NCBI GenBank assembly: GCA_018713245.1
Contig: DVFM01000033.1
Location: 19,736 to 83,735 of the forward strand
Direction: 5' to 3'
Length of the DNA stretch: 64,000 nucleotides
Origin: Candidatus Merdivicinus intestinavium
GTDB taxonomy: Bacteria; Bacillota; Clostridia; Oscillospirales; Ruminococcaceae
Below the pieces are notes generated by a model that saw nothing but the letters and a program-made list of their open reading frames with translations, was not told where the DNA came from and did not search any database. A program made the translations under genes and the position numbers. This document shows positions 53,479 to 61,157 of this stretch, piece by piece (within the stretch, counting starts at the first letter, position 1; the number at the start of each line of letters is the position of its first letter).

Positions 53479-53507
53479 TTGCAATCTTTGTCGAAAATCG
53501 GTATAAT
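53479..53507 (+). promoter_or_regulatory. Promoter of prs
   Basis: TTGCAA, 17 bases, TATAAT, about 70 bases before the start codon. Confidence 0.7.
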
Positions 53508-53577
53508 AAGGGTGTATGATTTGCCTTCCGACGGAAGGCGCAGGAATAAGAACAAGGACCTATAGGAGGAATGCAGA

Positions 53578-54753
53578 GTGCAGGAGCCAGTTCATGAGAT
53601 TACGATCCCGGTTGGTATGCTGAGCCTGGTGGGAATGAAAGGCTGTGAGGAAATCACCGCCAAGGTGGATAAATACCTGGCGGAGTGGCGTTCCCAGCGG
53701 CACGGTGAGCTGATGAACGATGCGGATTTTATCGGATACTGCCGTGACACCTACCAGCTGAAGGCCTATTGCCCCCGGTTTGGCACCGGAGAAGCCAAAG
53801 GCACGCTCAAAGAATCCGTCCGCGGACATGATATTTATATCCTGTCCGACGTTTTCAACTACGGCGTTACCTACAAAATGTATGGGATGGACGTTCCCAT
53901 GAGCCCCGACGACCACTACCAGGACCTGAAGCGCGTCATCGCCGCCATCAGCGGTAAGGCCCGCCGCGTGAACGTCATTATGCCGATGCTGTACGAAGGA
54001 CGCCAGCATCGCCGCACTTCCCGCGAATCCCTGGACTGCGCCCTTTGCCTTCAGGAGCTGGCGAACATGGGCGTGGAAAACATCATCACCTTCAGCGCTC
54101 ACGACGCCCGCGTCCAGAATGCGATCCCGCTGATCGGCTTTGAGGACGTGCAGCCCGCCTACCAGTTCCTGAAAGCGCTGGTCAACACGGTCCCGGACAT
54201 TGAATTTGACCGGGAAAACCTGATGATGATTTCCCCCGACGAAGGCGGCATGTCCCGGTGCATGTACTATTCCTCCGTGCTGGGGGTAGACCTGGGCATG
54301 TTCTATAAGCGGCGCGACTATTCTGTCATTGTCAACGGCCGCAACCCCATTGTAGCCCACGAATTTCTGGGCGACAATGTGGCCGGGAAAGACCTCATCA
54401 TCGTGGACGACATGATTTCTTCCGGCGAGTCCGTTCTGGAAATTGCCGGCAAGCTGAAAAAGATGGGCGCGCGGAGAATTTTCGTGTTCGCTGCTTTCGG
54501 CCTGTTCTGCGATGGCCTTTCCAAATTCGACGAGGCTGCCCGGAACGGGGAGATTACCCGTGTGTTCACTACCAACCTCATCTACCGTACCCCTGAATTG
54601 CTCCAGAGGGAGTGGTACAGCTCGGTGGATATGTCCAAGTACATCGCCTATATTGTGGATACCCTCAATCACGACGGATCCATCAGCAACCTCCTGAATC
54701 CTGTGCATCGCATCAATAAGCTGCTGGAGCGGAAACGCAGCGAAAAGAAATAA
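53578..54753 (+). CDS. prs: Ribose-phosphate pyrophosphokinase, long form
   Basis: 391 residues, about 70 more than the common bacterial enzyme, a length I associate with a clostridial variant. The PRPP-binding loop is DLIIVDDMISSGES; SRESLDCALCLQELANMG and MPMLYEGRQHRR are the usual ATP and ribose-phosphate regions. It makes PRPP for nucleotides, His and Trp. The start is GTG 53578, nine bases after TAGGAGGA; an ATG at 53571 is out of frame. Near the tRNA cluster, with its own promoter. Confidence 0.9.
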   Translation: MQEPVHEITIPVGMLSLVGMKGCEEITAKVDKYLAEWRSQRHGELMNDADFIGYCRDTYQLKAYCPRFGTGEAKGTLKESVRGHDIYILSDVFNYGVTYKMYGMDVPMSPDDHYQDLKRVIAAISGKARRVNVIMPMLYEGRQHRRTSRESLDCALCLQELANMGVENIITFSAHDARVQNAIPLIGFEDVQPAYQFLKALVNTVPDIEFDRENLMMISPDEGGMSRCMYYSSVLGVDLGMFYKRRDYSVIVNGRNPIVAHEFLGDNVAGKDLIIVDDMISSGESVLEIAGKLKKMGARRIFVFAAFGLFCDGLSKFDEAARNGEITRVFTTNLIYRTPELLQREWYSSVDMSKYIAYIVDTLNHDGSISNLLNPVHRINKLLERKRSEKK

Positions 54754-54766
54754 GCCGTTTCCCGCC

Positions 54767-54799
54767 GTTTCCGGGCCTTCTTTGCGGAGGCTCGGAAAC
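54767..54799 (+). terminator. Hairpin after prs
   Basis: GTTTCCGGGCCT/AGGCTCGGAAAC, 12 pairs with one G-U, no T-tract. It lies between prs and the tRNA promoter. Confidence 0.5.
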
Positions 54800-54846
54800 T
54801 GCTCTGGCGGGGGATGGAAAAAAATGAAAAAAGTTTCAAAAAAGTG

Positions 54847-54875
54847 TTGACAAACAAAAAGCGGTGTGCTATAAT
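54847..54875 (+). promoter_or_regulatory. Promoter of the tRNA cluster
   Basis: TTGACA, 17 bases, TATAAT, full consensus, about 60 bases before tRNA-Gly. Confidence 0.88.
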
Positions 54876-54937
54876 AACATACGTTGCTGATACAAACGGT
54901 AACGGCAAGGAGAAAGTCAAAGGTTCTGTGTTCCTTT

Positions 54938-55011
<74 letters not shown>

Positions 55012-55026
55012 ACCTTTTCGGTTTTT

Positions 55027-55103
55027 GCGCTCATAGCTCAGCTGGATAGAGCAACTGCCTTCTAAGCAGTAGGTCTCAGGTTCGAGTCCTGATGGGCGCG
55101 CCA
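55027..55103 (+). tRNA. tRNA-Arg (TCT), CCA encoded
   Basis: Acceptor GCGCTCA/TGGGCGC, anticodon stem closing loop CTTCTAA, giving TCT (reads AGA/AGG), T-loop GGTTCGAGTCC, CCA encoded. Confidence 0.97.
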
Positions 55104-55110
55104 ATACATG

Positions 55111-55187
55111 GTGGGTATAGCGCAGTTGGTTAGCGCGTCAGATTGTGGCTCTGAAGGCCGTGGGTTCGAATCCCACTATCCACCCCA
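55111..55187 (+). tRNA. tRNA-His (GTG), CCA encoded
   Basis: Acceptor GTGGGTA/TATCCAC, anticodon stem TCAGA/TCTGA with loop TTGTGGC (anticodon GTG), discriminator C and a G at 55110 as the expected G-1 of tRNA-His. Confidence 0.97.
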
Positions 55188-55195
55188 TTTTACAC

Positions 55196-55271
55196 TGGGC
55201 TATCGCCAAGTGGTAAGGCACAGGACTTTGACTCCTGCATTCCGATGGTTCGAATCCATCTAGCCCAACCA
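55196..55271 (+). tRNA. tRNA-Gln (TTG), CCA encoded
   Basis: Acceptor TGGGCTA/TAGCCCA, anticodon stem CAGGA/TCCTG with loop CTTTGAC (anticodon TTG), CCA encoded. Confidence 0.97.
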
Positions 55272-55292
55272 TTTTTATCAACAACTTCATAT

Positions 55293-55368
55293 TGGGGTGT
55301 CGCCAAGTGGTAAGGCATCAGATTCTGGCTCTGACATTCCGAGGGTTCAAATCCTTCCACCCCAACCA
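55293..55368 (+). tRNA. tRNA-Gln (CTG), copy 1
   Basis: Acceptor TGGGGTG/CACCCCA, anticodon stem TCAGA/TCTGA with loop TTCTGGC (anticodon CTG), CCA encoded. Nearly identical to the next gene. Confidence 0.97.
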
Positions 55369-55378
55369 CAAAAACGGT

Positions 55379-55400
55379 CCGGCTGGCTTCAGCCAGCCGG
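55379..55400 (+). terminator. Hairpin between the two tRNA-Gln (CTG) genes
   Basis: CCGGCTGGC-TTCA-GCCAGCCGG, nine perfect pairs, followed by AATCTGTTTG. Could partly end transcription or be a processing site. Confidence 0.55.
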
Positions 55401-55441
55401 AATCTGTTTGACTCTTGTGGAAAGCAGTTTTAATTGAATAT

Positions 55442-55517
55442 TGGGGTGTCGCCAAGCGGTAAGGCATCAGATTCTGGCTCTGACATTCCGAGGGTTCAAA
55501 TCCTTCCACCCCAACCA
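55442..55517 (+). tRNA. tRNA-Gln (CTG), copy 2
   Basis: Differs from copy 1 by one base in the D-loop (AAGCGG for AAGTGG), so it is a recent duplication. Anticodon CTG, CCA encoded. Confidence 0.97.
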
Positions 55518-55537
55518 AACGGCTGCGAGCCGCAGCA

Positions 55538-55577
55538 AATACGCGCACTCACGTTGGTGGGTGTGCGTATTCTTTTT
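55538..55577 (+). terminator. Terminator of the tRNA cluster
   Basis: AATACGCGCACTC, eight-base loop, GGGTGTGCGTATT (13 pairs, two G-U), then CTTTTTG. Confidence 0.85.
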
Positions 55578-55730
55578 GTCCCGCGTTGGAACAGGGATGA
55601 TTTTTGCAGAAGCACAACCTGGAGCGGGTTTCGTTCTAAATCTTTGTCTTGCCTTTCAGGTGTGCATTTCGCGATAAAGCGGGACATAATTTTCGGAGAA
55701 TCTGCATGGTCCGGAAACCGCGCGGTCCCC

Positions 55731-55759
55731 TTGACAAAAAGCGGAAAATAGGATAAAAT
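55731..55759 (+). promoter_or_regulatory. Promoter of the MATE leader
   Basis: TTGACA, 17 bases, TAAAAT, about 110 bases before the MATE ATG. Confidence 0.75.
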
Positions 55760-55790
55760 AAAGTTGCTTGCTCGGAGGGCAAATCATTCG

Positions 55791-55856
55791 TTGGAAATGA
55801 TGGGCTGGATAAGGCACAGGCTGAAATGTCTGTCCTTATCCAGCTTTTTGTTATGA
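55791..55856 (+). CDS. Possible leader peptide of the MATE gene
   Basis: 21 codons, MEMMGWIRHRLKCLSLSSFLL if started at TTG 55791, 11 bases after GGAGGG; ATG 55797 or 55800 are alternatives. The reading frame runs through the whole terminator hairpin and stops 15 bases before the MATE ATG. Ribosome position on it could decide whether the terminator forms. Too short for the ORF track; support is positional only. Confidence 0.4.
   Translation: MEMMGWIRHRLKCLSLSSFLL
55804..55849 (+). terminator. Attenuator-type terminator before the MATE gene
   Basis: GCTGGATAAGG...CCTTATCCAGC, 11 perfect pairs plus an inner ACAG/CTGT, ending in T5. It stands between promoter and gene, 23 bases before the ATG, so most transcripts should stop here unless it is disrupted. 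Confidence 0.85.
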
Positions 55857-55871
55857 AGGAGGAATTCGCAT

Positions 55872-57215
55872 ATGAATTTCCTGAACGGGAAAATCAAAAC
55901 GCTCTATTTCAAGTATCTGGCGGCCGCTTTCGGCAGCGCCCTGATTACTTCCATTTATTCCATTGTGGACATGGCCATGGTGGGCCAGTACCACGGCCCC
56001 GAAGGCACGGCGGCCCTGGCCGTAGTGGCCCCCATCTGGAACATTATCTACAGCCTGGGTCTCCTGATGGGAATCGGCGGTTCCGTCCTGTTCAGCACCA
56101 TCCGGGGCAAAGGGGATGGGCAAACCCGCCAATCCAACGAATACTTTACCGCATCCATCATCGGCTCGGTGATCCTGGCCGTCCTTGTGTGGATTATCAT
56201 CGCCTTTTTCGACCGGCAGCTGCTGGAGTTTTTCGGCGCGGAGGGACACACCCTGACCCTGGCCCGGGAGTACGTCCTGCCCATTAAATTCGTCGTTCCC
56301 TGCTTCCTGTTCACCCAGACGCTGGCAGCCTATCTCCGCAACGACCAGAATCCCGCCCTTGCCACCGGCGGCGTTTTGGCGGGCGGCATCTTTAACGTCT
56401 TTGGGGATTATTTCTTTGTATTCACCTGCGATATGGGCGCCATGGGCGCGGGTCTTGCCACTGCCGTCGGCACGGTGATTTCCATCATCGTCATGCTGAC
56501 CCACTTTTTCCGGAAGAAAAACACCCTGCGGCTGGTCCGCCCCACAAAGCTGCTCCGGAAATTCCGGGAAATTTCTGTCACCGGCTTTTCCACCTTCTTT
56601 ATTGACATCGCCATGGGTATCCTGACGATTCTCTTCAACCGGCAGATCATGGCCTATCTCGGCACCAACGCCCTCTCCGTCTACGGGGTCATTGTCAACA
56701 TCAGCACCTTTGTCCAGTGCTGCGCCTACAGCGTGGGGCAGGCGTCCCAGCCGATTTTCTCCACCAACTTCGGGGCGGGAAAAGGGGACCGCATCCGGCA
56801 GACGCTCCGGTATGCCATCGGGACCACAGCCTTTTTCGGCATTGTCTGGACAGTCCTCTGCCTGACGATTCCAAACCAGTTTATCCGCCTGTTTATGTCC
56901 CCGACGGAGGAAGTCCTGCGGATCGCCCCGGCGATTATCCAGACCTACGGCCTTTCGTTCCTGCTCCTCCCGCTGAACATCTTTTCCACCTATTACTTCC
57001 AGGCCATTATGAAGCCCAGGGCGGCGTTTGTGGTTTCCATTTCCCGGGGGCTCGTCATCAGCGGCATTCTGATCCTGCTGCTGCCTGCGGCAGCCGGGGC
57101 GGACTCCATCTGGTTTGCAATGCCGCTGACGGAATTGCTGGTGGCTGTTTATGTGGTTTGTATGATCGTGCGTTATACAAAACAATTCAGTGAAAGGAAG
57201 GGTTCTTATGAATAA
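55872..57215 (+). CDS. MATE-family efflux transporter
   Basis: 447 residues with about 12 membrane helices. The N-terminal half carries SIYSIVDMAMVGQYHGPEG and the second half ALSVYGVIVNISTFVQCCAYSVGQ, the typical MATE repeats, with GQASQPIFSTNFGAGKGD near 290. MATE pumps export cationic drugs, metabolites or bile-type compounds using sodium or protons. GAAGGAGG precedes the ATG. It overlaps the kinase-like gene by eight bases. Control by the upstream attenuator is likely. Confidence 0.93.
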   Translation: MNFLNGKIKTLYFKYLAAAFGSALITSIYSIVDMAMVGQYHGPEGTAALAVVAPIWNIIYSLGLLMGIGGSVLFSTIRGKGDGQTRQSNEYFTASIIGSVILAVLVWIIIAFFDRQLLEFFGAEGHTLTLAREYVLPIKFVVPCFLFTQTLAAYLRNDQNPALATGGVLAGGIFNVFGDYFFVFTCDMGAMGAGLATAVGTVISIIVMLTHFFRKKNTLRLVRPTKLLRKFREISVTGFSTFFIDIAMGILTILFNRQIMAYLGTNALSVYGVIVNISTFVQCCAYSVGQASQPIFSTNFGAGKGDRIRQTLRYAIGTTAFFGIVWTVLCLTIPNQFIRLFMSPTEEVLRIAPAIIQTYGLSFLLLPLNIFSTYYFQAIMKPRAAFVVSISRGLVISGILILLLPAAAGADSIWFAMPLTELLVAVYVVCMIVRYTKQFSERKGSYE

Positions 57216-57807
57216 GATCATCACCATCGGGCGTGAATTTGGAAGCGGCGGCCGTGAATTCGGCCGGCGGCTGTCGGAGCAACTGGGGTTTGCCTATTAC
57301 GACCAGGAAATCATCAGCGAGATTTCCAAAAGAACATCCCTGTCGGAACAGTATATCCAGGCAATCGTGGAGCACCGGCCTTCGTTTTCCTTCCCGATTC
57401 ATATCGGGCGGAGCTTTTACCCTTCGGTCAGTCCCGCTTTTGAGCAGACCATGACGGTTTATCAGGAGCAGGCAAAGATTCTCACGGAAATGGCCGCCAA
57501 ATCCGACTGCGTGATCGTCGGGCGCTGCGCGGACTATATTCTGCGGGAATACCGGCCCTTCCGCATTTTCGTCTATGCGGATATGGACAGCAAACTCAAA
57601 CGCTGCCGGGAAAAAGGCCCGGAGGAGGAGCAGCTTTCCGACAAGGAACTGCGCCAGAAAATTTCCGGCATCGACAAAAAACGCGCCAAGTATTATGAGT
57701 TTTACACCGGCCATTCCTGGGGCGACAAACTGAACTTCGACCTTTGCATCAACACCACCCAAACGGTCATCAAGGAATTGGTGCCCGCCATCGCCAAATT
57801 GTTCTAG
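57208..57807 (+). CDS. Cytidylate kinase-like protein
   Basis: 199 residues. IITIGREFGSGGREFGRRLS is the P-loop region of the CytK2 (cytidylate_kin2) family, with YYDQEIISEIS and VGRCADYIL following. These proteins look like nucleoside monophosphate kinases, but the true substrate is unknown; the usual cmk is normally elsewhere. ATG 57208 with GAAAGGAAGGG upstream; it overlaps the MATE stop by eight bases, so it is co-transcribed. Confidence 0.88.
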   Translation: MNKIITIGREFGSGGREFGRRLSEQLGFAYYDQEIISEISKRTSLSEQYIQAIVEHRPSFSFPIHIGRSFYPSVSPAFEQTMTVYQEQAKILTEMAAKSDCVIVGRCADYILREYRPFRIFVYADMDSKLKRCREKGPEEEQLSDKELRQKISGIDKKRAKYYEFYTGHSWGDKLNFDLCINTTQTVIKELVPAIAKLF

Positions 57808-57903
57808 CCTCCGGATCGGAAACGGGGGAGAGGCGTCCGGGCCGTAGAACTGGCGCCGGTTCATAAAATTCCGGAATGACTGCCGGAAAAAACGCGGCGG
57901 GCC

Positions 57904-57932
57904 TTGACAAAGCGGAATTGCTGTGGTATAGT
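57904..57932 (+). promoter_or_regulatory. Promoter of the T-box operon
   Basis: TTGACA, 17 bases, TATAGT, a few bases upstream of Stem I. Confidence 0.8.
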
Positions 57933-57938
57933 AAAGAA

Positions 57939-58201
57939 AATGGTTGATCCCGAAACTGTTGAAGCAGAAAAAAATCAGCGGGTTTCTTCCCAGCGAGCAG
58001 GGGGCGGTGTGAGCCCTGTATGAAATGCTGAACAATATGGTCTGCTGAGGGCGGCGTCAAATGCGCCGACGTGAGGCACGCGTCAGTGGCCGGGGATATG
58101 CTGGTATCCCGCTGAGGGCCCGTTATCGGGCTGAATCAAGGTGGCACCGCGAAAGAAATTTCGCCCTTGACTGCAATGAAATTTGCGGTCAGGGGCTTTT
58201 T
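57939..58201 (+). promoter_or_regulatory. T-box riboswitch
   Basis: The T-box AAGGTGGCACCGCG is at 58138-58151; the Stem I distal part reads GCGAGCAGGGGGCGGTGTGAG in overlapping pieces (AGCGAG, GGCGGTGTGAGCCC). The lower Stem I helix is AGCAGA/TCTGCT, enclosing GAACAATATGG as the specifier side. By spacing from the helix the specifier is ATG (Met); a one-base shift gives TGG (Trp); alignment on the GAA of glyQS gives AAT (Asn). Uncharged tRNA should favour the antiterminator and expression of the dehydrogenase and importer. Confidence 0.92.
58163..58201 (+). terminator. T-box terminator
   Basis: GCCCTTGACTGCAA/TTGCGGTCAGGGGC, 14 pairs with two G-U, six-base loop, T5. Confidence 0.9.
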
Positions 58202-58223
58202 GTTTGCAGAAAGGATGGTCGTT

Positions 58224-59162
58224 ATGTCAAAGAAACGGAAAATCGTCATCATCGGAGCCGGGCACGTGGGTTCCCATTGTGCGCAGGCCCTTTGCTGGCG
58301 ATGGTGCTTTGACGAAATTGTGCTGGTGGATATCAGCCGGGAAAAGGCGGCCGCCCAGGCCATGGACATCGCCGATTCCCTTTCCTTCCCGCCGGCTTCC
58401 GCGCTGGTTCGGGCAGGGGATTACGCCGACTGTGCCGACGCCGATATTGTCGTGGTCAGCATCGGCAAAGCCCGCACCCCCGGACAGACCCGGCTGGACC
58501 TTTTGGGGGATTCGGTTCAAATGGCCCGCACCCTTCTGGAGCAGCTCCGGCCGTATCCCATCCCCGGCATCGTAATTACCATCACCAACCCGGCGGACAT
58601 TGTCGCCGACTACATCCGCAAGGGCCTGGGGCTCCCCCGGAACCGGGTTTTCAGCACCGGGACCCTCCTGGATACCGCCCGGCTCATCCGCACCCTGTCG
58701 GAGGAAGCCCGCGTCAGCCGCCAGTCGGTTCTGGCCTTCTCCATGGGGGAGCACGGCGATTCGTCCATGATTCCCTTTTCCGCGGTCCGCATCGGCGGGC
58801 TGCCGCTGGAGAATTACCCGGAGGTGGACCCCGCCCGCGTCCTGGAACGCACGCGGATGATCGGAATGGATATCATCAACGGCAAGGGTTCCACGGAATT
58901 CGGCATCGGCCAGTCCCTGGCCATGCTGGCGGAAGCGATTATCCGGGACCAGAAGGCGGTGCTCCCGCTGTCGGTCCAGCTCTGCGGCGAATACGGGCAG
59001 GAGGGGGTCCACTGCGGCGTCCCCTGCGTCGTGGGCGCCGGCGGAGCGGAAAAAATCATCGAACTCCCCTTGACCCCGGCGGAACAGGAACAGCTGGACG
59101 CCTCCTGTGCCGTCATTCGGAAACATATCGCCATGGCGGAGGAAATCGCCCCGCTGGCTTGA
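58224..59162 (+). CDS. Lactate/malate dehydrogenase-family protein
   Basis: 312 residues. Rossmann motif VIIGAGHVGS, NAD-binding Asp in VLVDIS, substrate loop KARTPGQTRLDLL, TNPADIV, LLDTAR (Asp150, Arg153) and catalytic GEHGDS (His177). The fold is the LDH/MDH/hydroxyisocaproate dehydrogenase group. At the classic specificity position (LDH Gln102) this protein has Arg84, as malate dehydrogenases do, while the rest looks LDH-like. Under T-box control and followed by an amino-acid-type importer, it may reduce a 2-oxo acid derived from an amino acid. ATG 58224 follows AGAAAGGATGG. Confidence 0.85.
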   Translation: MSKKRKIVIIGAGHVGSHCAQALCWRWCFDEIVLVDISREKAAAQAMDIADSLSFPPASALVRAGDYADCADADIVVVSIGKARTPGQTRLDLLGDSVQMARTLLEQLRPYPIPGIVITITNPADIVADYIRKGLGLPRNRVFSTGTLLDTARLIRTLSEEARVSRQSVLAFSMGEHGDSSMIPFSAVRIGGLPLENYPEVDPARVLERTRMIGMDIINGKGSTEFGIGQSLAMLAEAIIRDQKAVLPLSVQLCGEYGQEGVHCGVPCVVGAGGAEKIIELPLTPAEQEQLDASCAVIRKHIAMAEEIAPLA

Positions 59163-59189
59163 AGATTACAGAAAAGGAAGGTTTTTGCC

Positions 59190-60179
59190 ATGAAAAAGAT
59201 GCTTGCAGTTTTGACCGCCGCGGCCGCCGCCGCATCCGTCCTGACCACCGGCTGCGATTCTTCCGGCGGCGAGATCACCGTCGCCATCGTTCAGCCCATG
59301 AGCCACACCTCGCTGGACCAAATCCGGGACACCATCATTGCCGAGCTGGAAGCCGCCGGGCGGGATGACATTCGGGTTGTCACCGAAAACGCCAACAACG
59401 ACACCACCGCCCTGACCACCATCCTCCAGAACCAGCGCTCCGAAGGGGTGGACATTGTGGTCCCCATCGCCACCAACACCGCCCAAACCGCCAAGGCGGT
59501 CTTTGACGGGGAAGATACCCCCATCATCTTCGCCGCCGTCTCCGACCCGGACGCCGCCGGACTCACCGGCTCCGACTGCCAGTACATCACCGGCGTTTCC
59601 AACAACATCCCCGCCGGGGAGATCGTCGAGCTGATCTCCAACTTCCAGCCGGATTACCAGAAGATCGGCTTCCTGTACACCTCCAGCGAAACCAACTCCG
59701 TTTCCACCATCCAGGCCGCCGAAGCCTACTGCGATGAAAACGGCATCGCCTATGAGGAAGCGTCCATCGCGAACCTCTCCGAGCTTCCCACCGCCGTGGA
59801 AACCCTGATTTCCGAGGGCGTCGACGTCCTCTACACCGGCAACGACAATTCCATCGCGTCCGCCATGCCCACCTATACCGACGCCGCCTACTCCAACGGC
59901 ATCCCCGTCTACTGCGGCGCGGACTCCATGGTGGCAGACGGCGGCTTTGCCACCATCGGCGTCAACTATGTCCAGCTGGGGACCCAGGTGGCGGACATGA
60001 TCCTCCGCATCGCCGACGGGGAAGCGCCCGCCGACATCCCCTATGAAACGCTGGCCGAGTACGCCAAGTATGTGAACCTCCAGGCGGCGGACACCCTTGG
60101 CCTGGAGCTGACCGATGAGATGCTGGAAGGCTATTCCGTTCTGGTGGAAGCCGACGGCACCAGCCATTTCGGCGAATAA
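59190..60179 (+). CDS. ABC importer substrate-binding lipoprotein, TrpX-like (COG2984)
   Basis: 329 residues. Lipoprotein signal with lipobox LTTGC at about residue 20; mature domain of the ABC_sub_bind family (ITVAIVQPMSHTSLDQIRDT, FAAVSDPDAAGLTGS, ITGVSNNIPAGEIVELI). In streptococci the same family (TrpX) serves tryptophan uptake; other members have unknown ligands. GAAAAGGAAGG precedes the ATG. First gene of a complete importer that continues with permease and ATPase. Confidence 0.88.
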   Translation: MKKMLAVLTAAAAAASVLTTGCDSSGGEITVAIVQPMSHTSLDQIRDTIIAELEAAGRDDIRVVTENANNDTTALTTILQNQRSEGVDIVVPIATNTAQTAKAVFDGEDTPIIFAAVSDPDAAGLTGSDCQYITGVSNNIPAGEIVELISNFQPDYQKIGFLYTSSETNSVSTIQAAEAYCDENGIAYEEASIANLSELPTAVETLISEGVDVLYTGNDNSIASAMPTYTDAAYSNGIPVYCGADSMVADGGFATIGVNYVQLGTQVADMILRIADGEAPADIPYETLAEYAKYVNLQAADTLGLELTDEMLEGYSVLVEADGTSHFGE

Positions 60180-60200
60180 CAACGGAGGGGCGGAGTAAAA

Positions 60201-61157
60201 ATGGAGTACGTGCACCTGCTTTTATCGGCCCTGAGCCAGGGCGCTATTTATGCGCCCATGGCCATGGGGGTGTTTATTGCGTTCAAGATTCTCAATACCC
60301 CGGACCTGACTATTGACGGGAGCCTGGTGTTCGGCATGACGGTCTGCGCCGTCGTCACCATTGCCGGACACCCCATCCTGGCCCTGTTTGCGGGGACGCT
60401 GGCCGGCGGTCTGGCGGGGCTTGTAACCGGTTTTTTGCAGACAAAGCTGCGCATCAACGCCATTTTGTCCGGGATTTTGACCATGACCGGCCTTTATACC
60501 ATCAACTATATGGTGCTGGGCGGCCAGTCCAATCTTTATCTCCAAAGCGCGGAGCTGAATGAGAGCGGGAGCGAGGTTTTTGTCTCCAGCCCCACGATTT
60601 ACAAGATGTTTGCAGGGCTTTTCCCCGGGATTGACACCACGGCGGCTGTTTTGATCCTCACAGCCGTGATTGTCGCCGCGGTGGCGGCGCTCCTCTGCGT
60701 CTTTTTCAAAACCCGTTCCGGCATGGCCATCCGCGCCACCGGCGACAACGAGGAGATGGTCCGTTCCTCTTCCATCAACGCGGATTTTTCCCGGGTGCTG
60801 GGCATTATGATCGCCAACGGGCTGGTGGCCCTTTCCGGGAGCCTCCTCTGCCAGCAGCAGCGTTTTGCCGACCTGAACAGCGGCAGCGGCATGCTGGTGG
60901 TGGGCCTCGCTTCGGTTATCATCGGCCAGGCGATGTTCGGCCGCCGGAGCGTCACGCTGGGCGTCATCTCCGCCGTGGCCGGCTCTGCGGTTTACCGGCT
61001 GATTCTTCAGCTTGCTTATAAGATCAACATGCCCAGCTACGGCGTCAAGCTGCTGTCTGCCGTCATTGTCGTCATCGCGCTGGCCCTTCCGCTGGCCCGC
61101 CGGAAACTGGCCATCCGGAAGGCGCGTCTGGCAGCCGAAAGGGGGAAGAACGCATGA
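60201..61157 (+). CDS. ABC importer permease, TrpY-like (COG4120)
   Basis: 318 residues with eight to nine hydrophobic segments, of the branched-chain-permease-like class (SQGAIYAPMAMGVFIAFKIL, VVGLASVIIGQAMFGRRSVT). Forms the channel for the upstream lipoprotein. GGAGGGGCGGAG precedes the ATG. Its TGA overlaps the ATG of the ATPase gene (ATGA). Confidence 0.9.
   Translation: MEYVHLLLSALSQGAIYAPMAMGVFIAFKILNTPDLTIDGSLVFGMTVCAVVTIAGHPILALFAGTLAGGLAGLVTGFLQTKLRINAILSGILTMTGLYTINYMVLGGQSNLYLQSAELNESGSEVFVSSPTIYKMFAGLFPGIDTTAAVLILTAVIVAAVAALLCVFFKTRSGMAIRATGDNEEMVRSSSINADFSRVLGIMIANGLVALSGSLLCQQQRFADLNSGSGMLVVGLASVIIGQAMFGRRSVTLGVISAVAGSAVYRLILQLAYKINMPSYGVKLLSAVIVVIALALPLARRKLAIRKARLAAERGKNA

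Larger units (their letters stand above)
55518..55871. other. Region between tRNA cluster and MATE gene
   Basis: 354 bases: a small hairpin (GCTGCG/CGCAGC), the tRNA terminator, about 150 bases in which I see nothing, then the MATE promoter, leader peptide and attenuator hairpin. Confidence 0.6.
57808..58223. other. T-box leader region
   Basis: 416 bases without a gene: about 95 bases of nothing recognisable, then promoter, T-box leader and terminator, ending at the dehydrogenase ribosome binding site. Confidence 0.8.

Noticed and set aside
48182-54753. Possible prophage or genomic island in the 48-55 kb stretch before the tRNA cluster
   Set aside because: tRNA genes are common integration sites, but I found no integrase, phage gene or direct attachment repeat, and gene content is ordinary.
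55293-55517. Direct repeats that could suggest a short CRISPR array
   Set aside because: They are two tRNA-Gln genes that fold as tRNAs; only two units and no cas genes.
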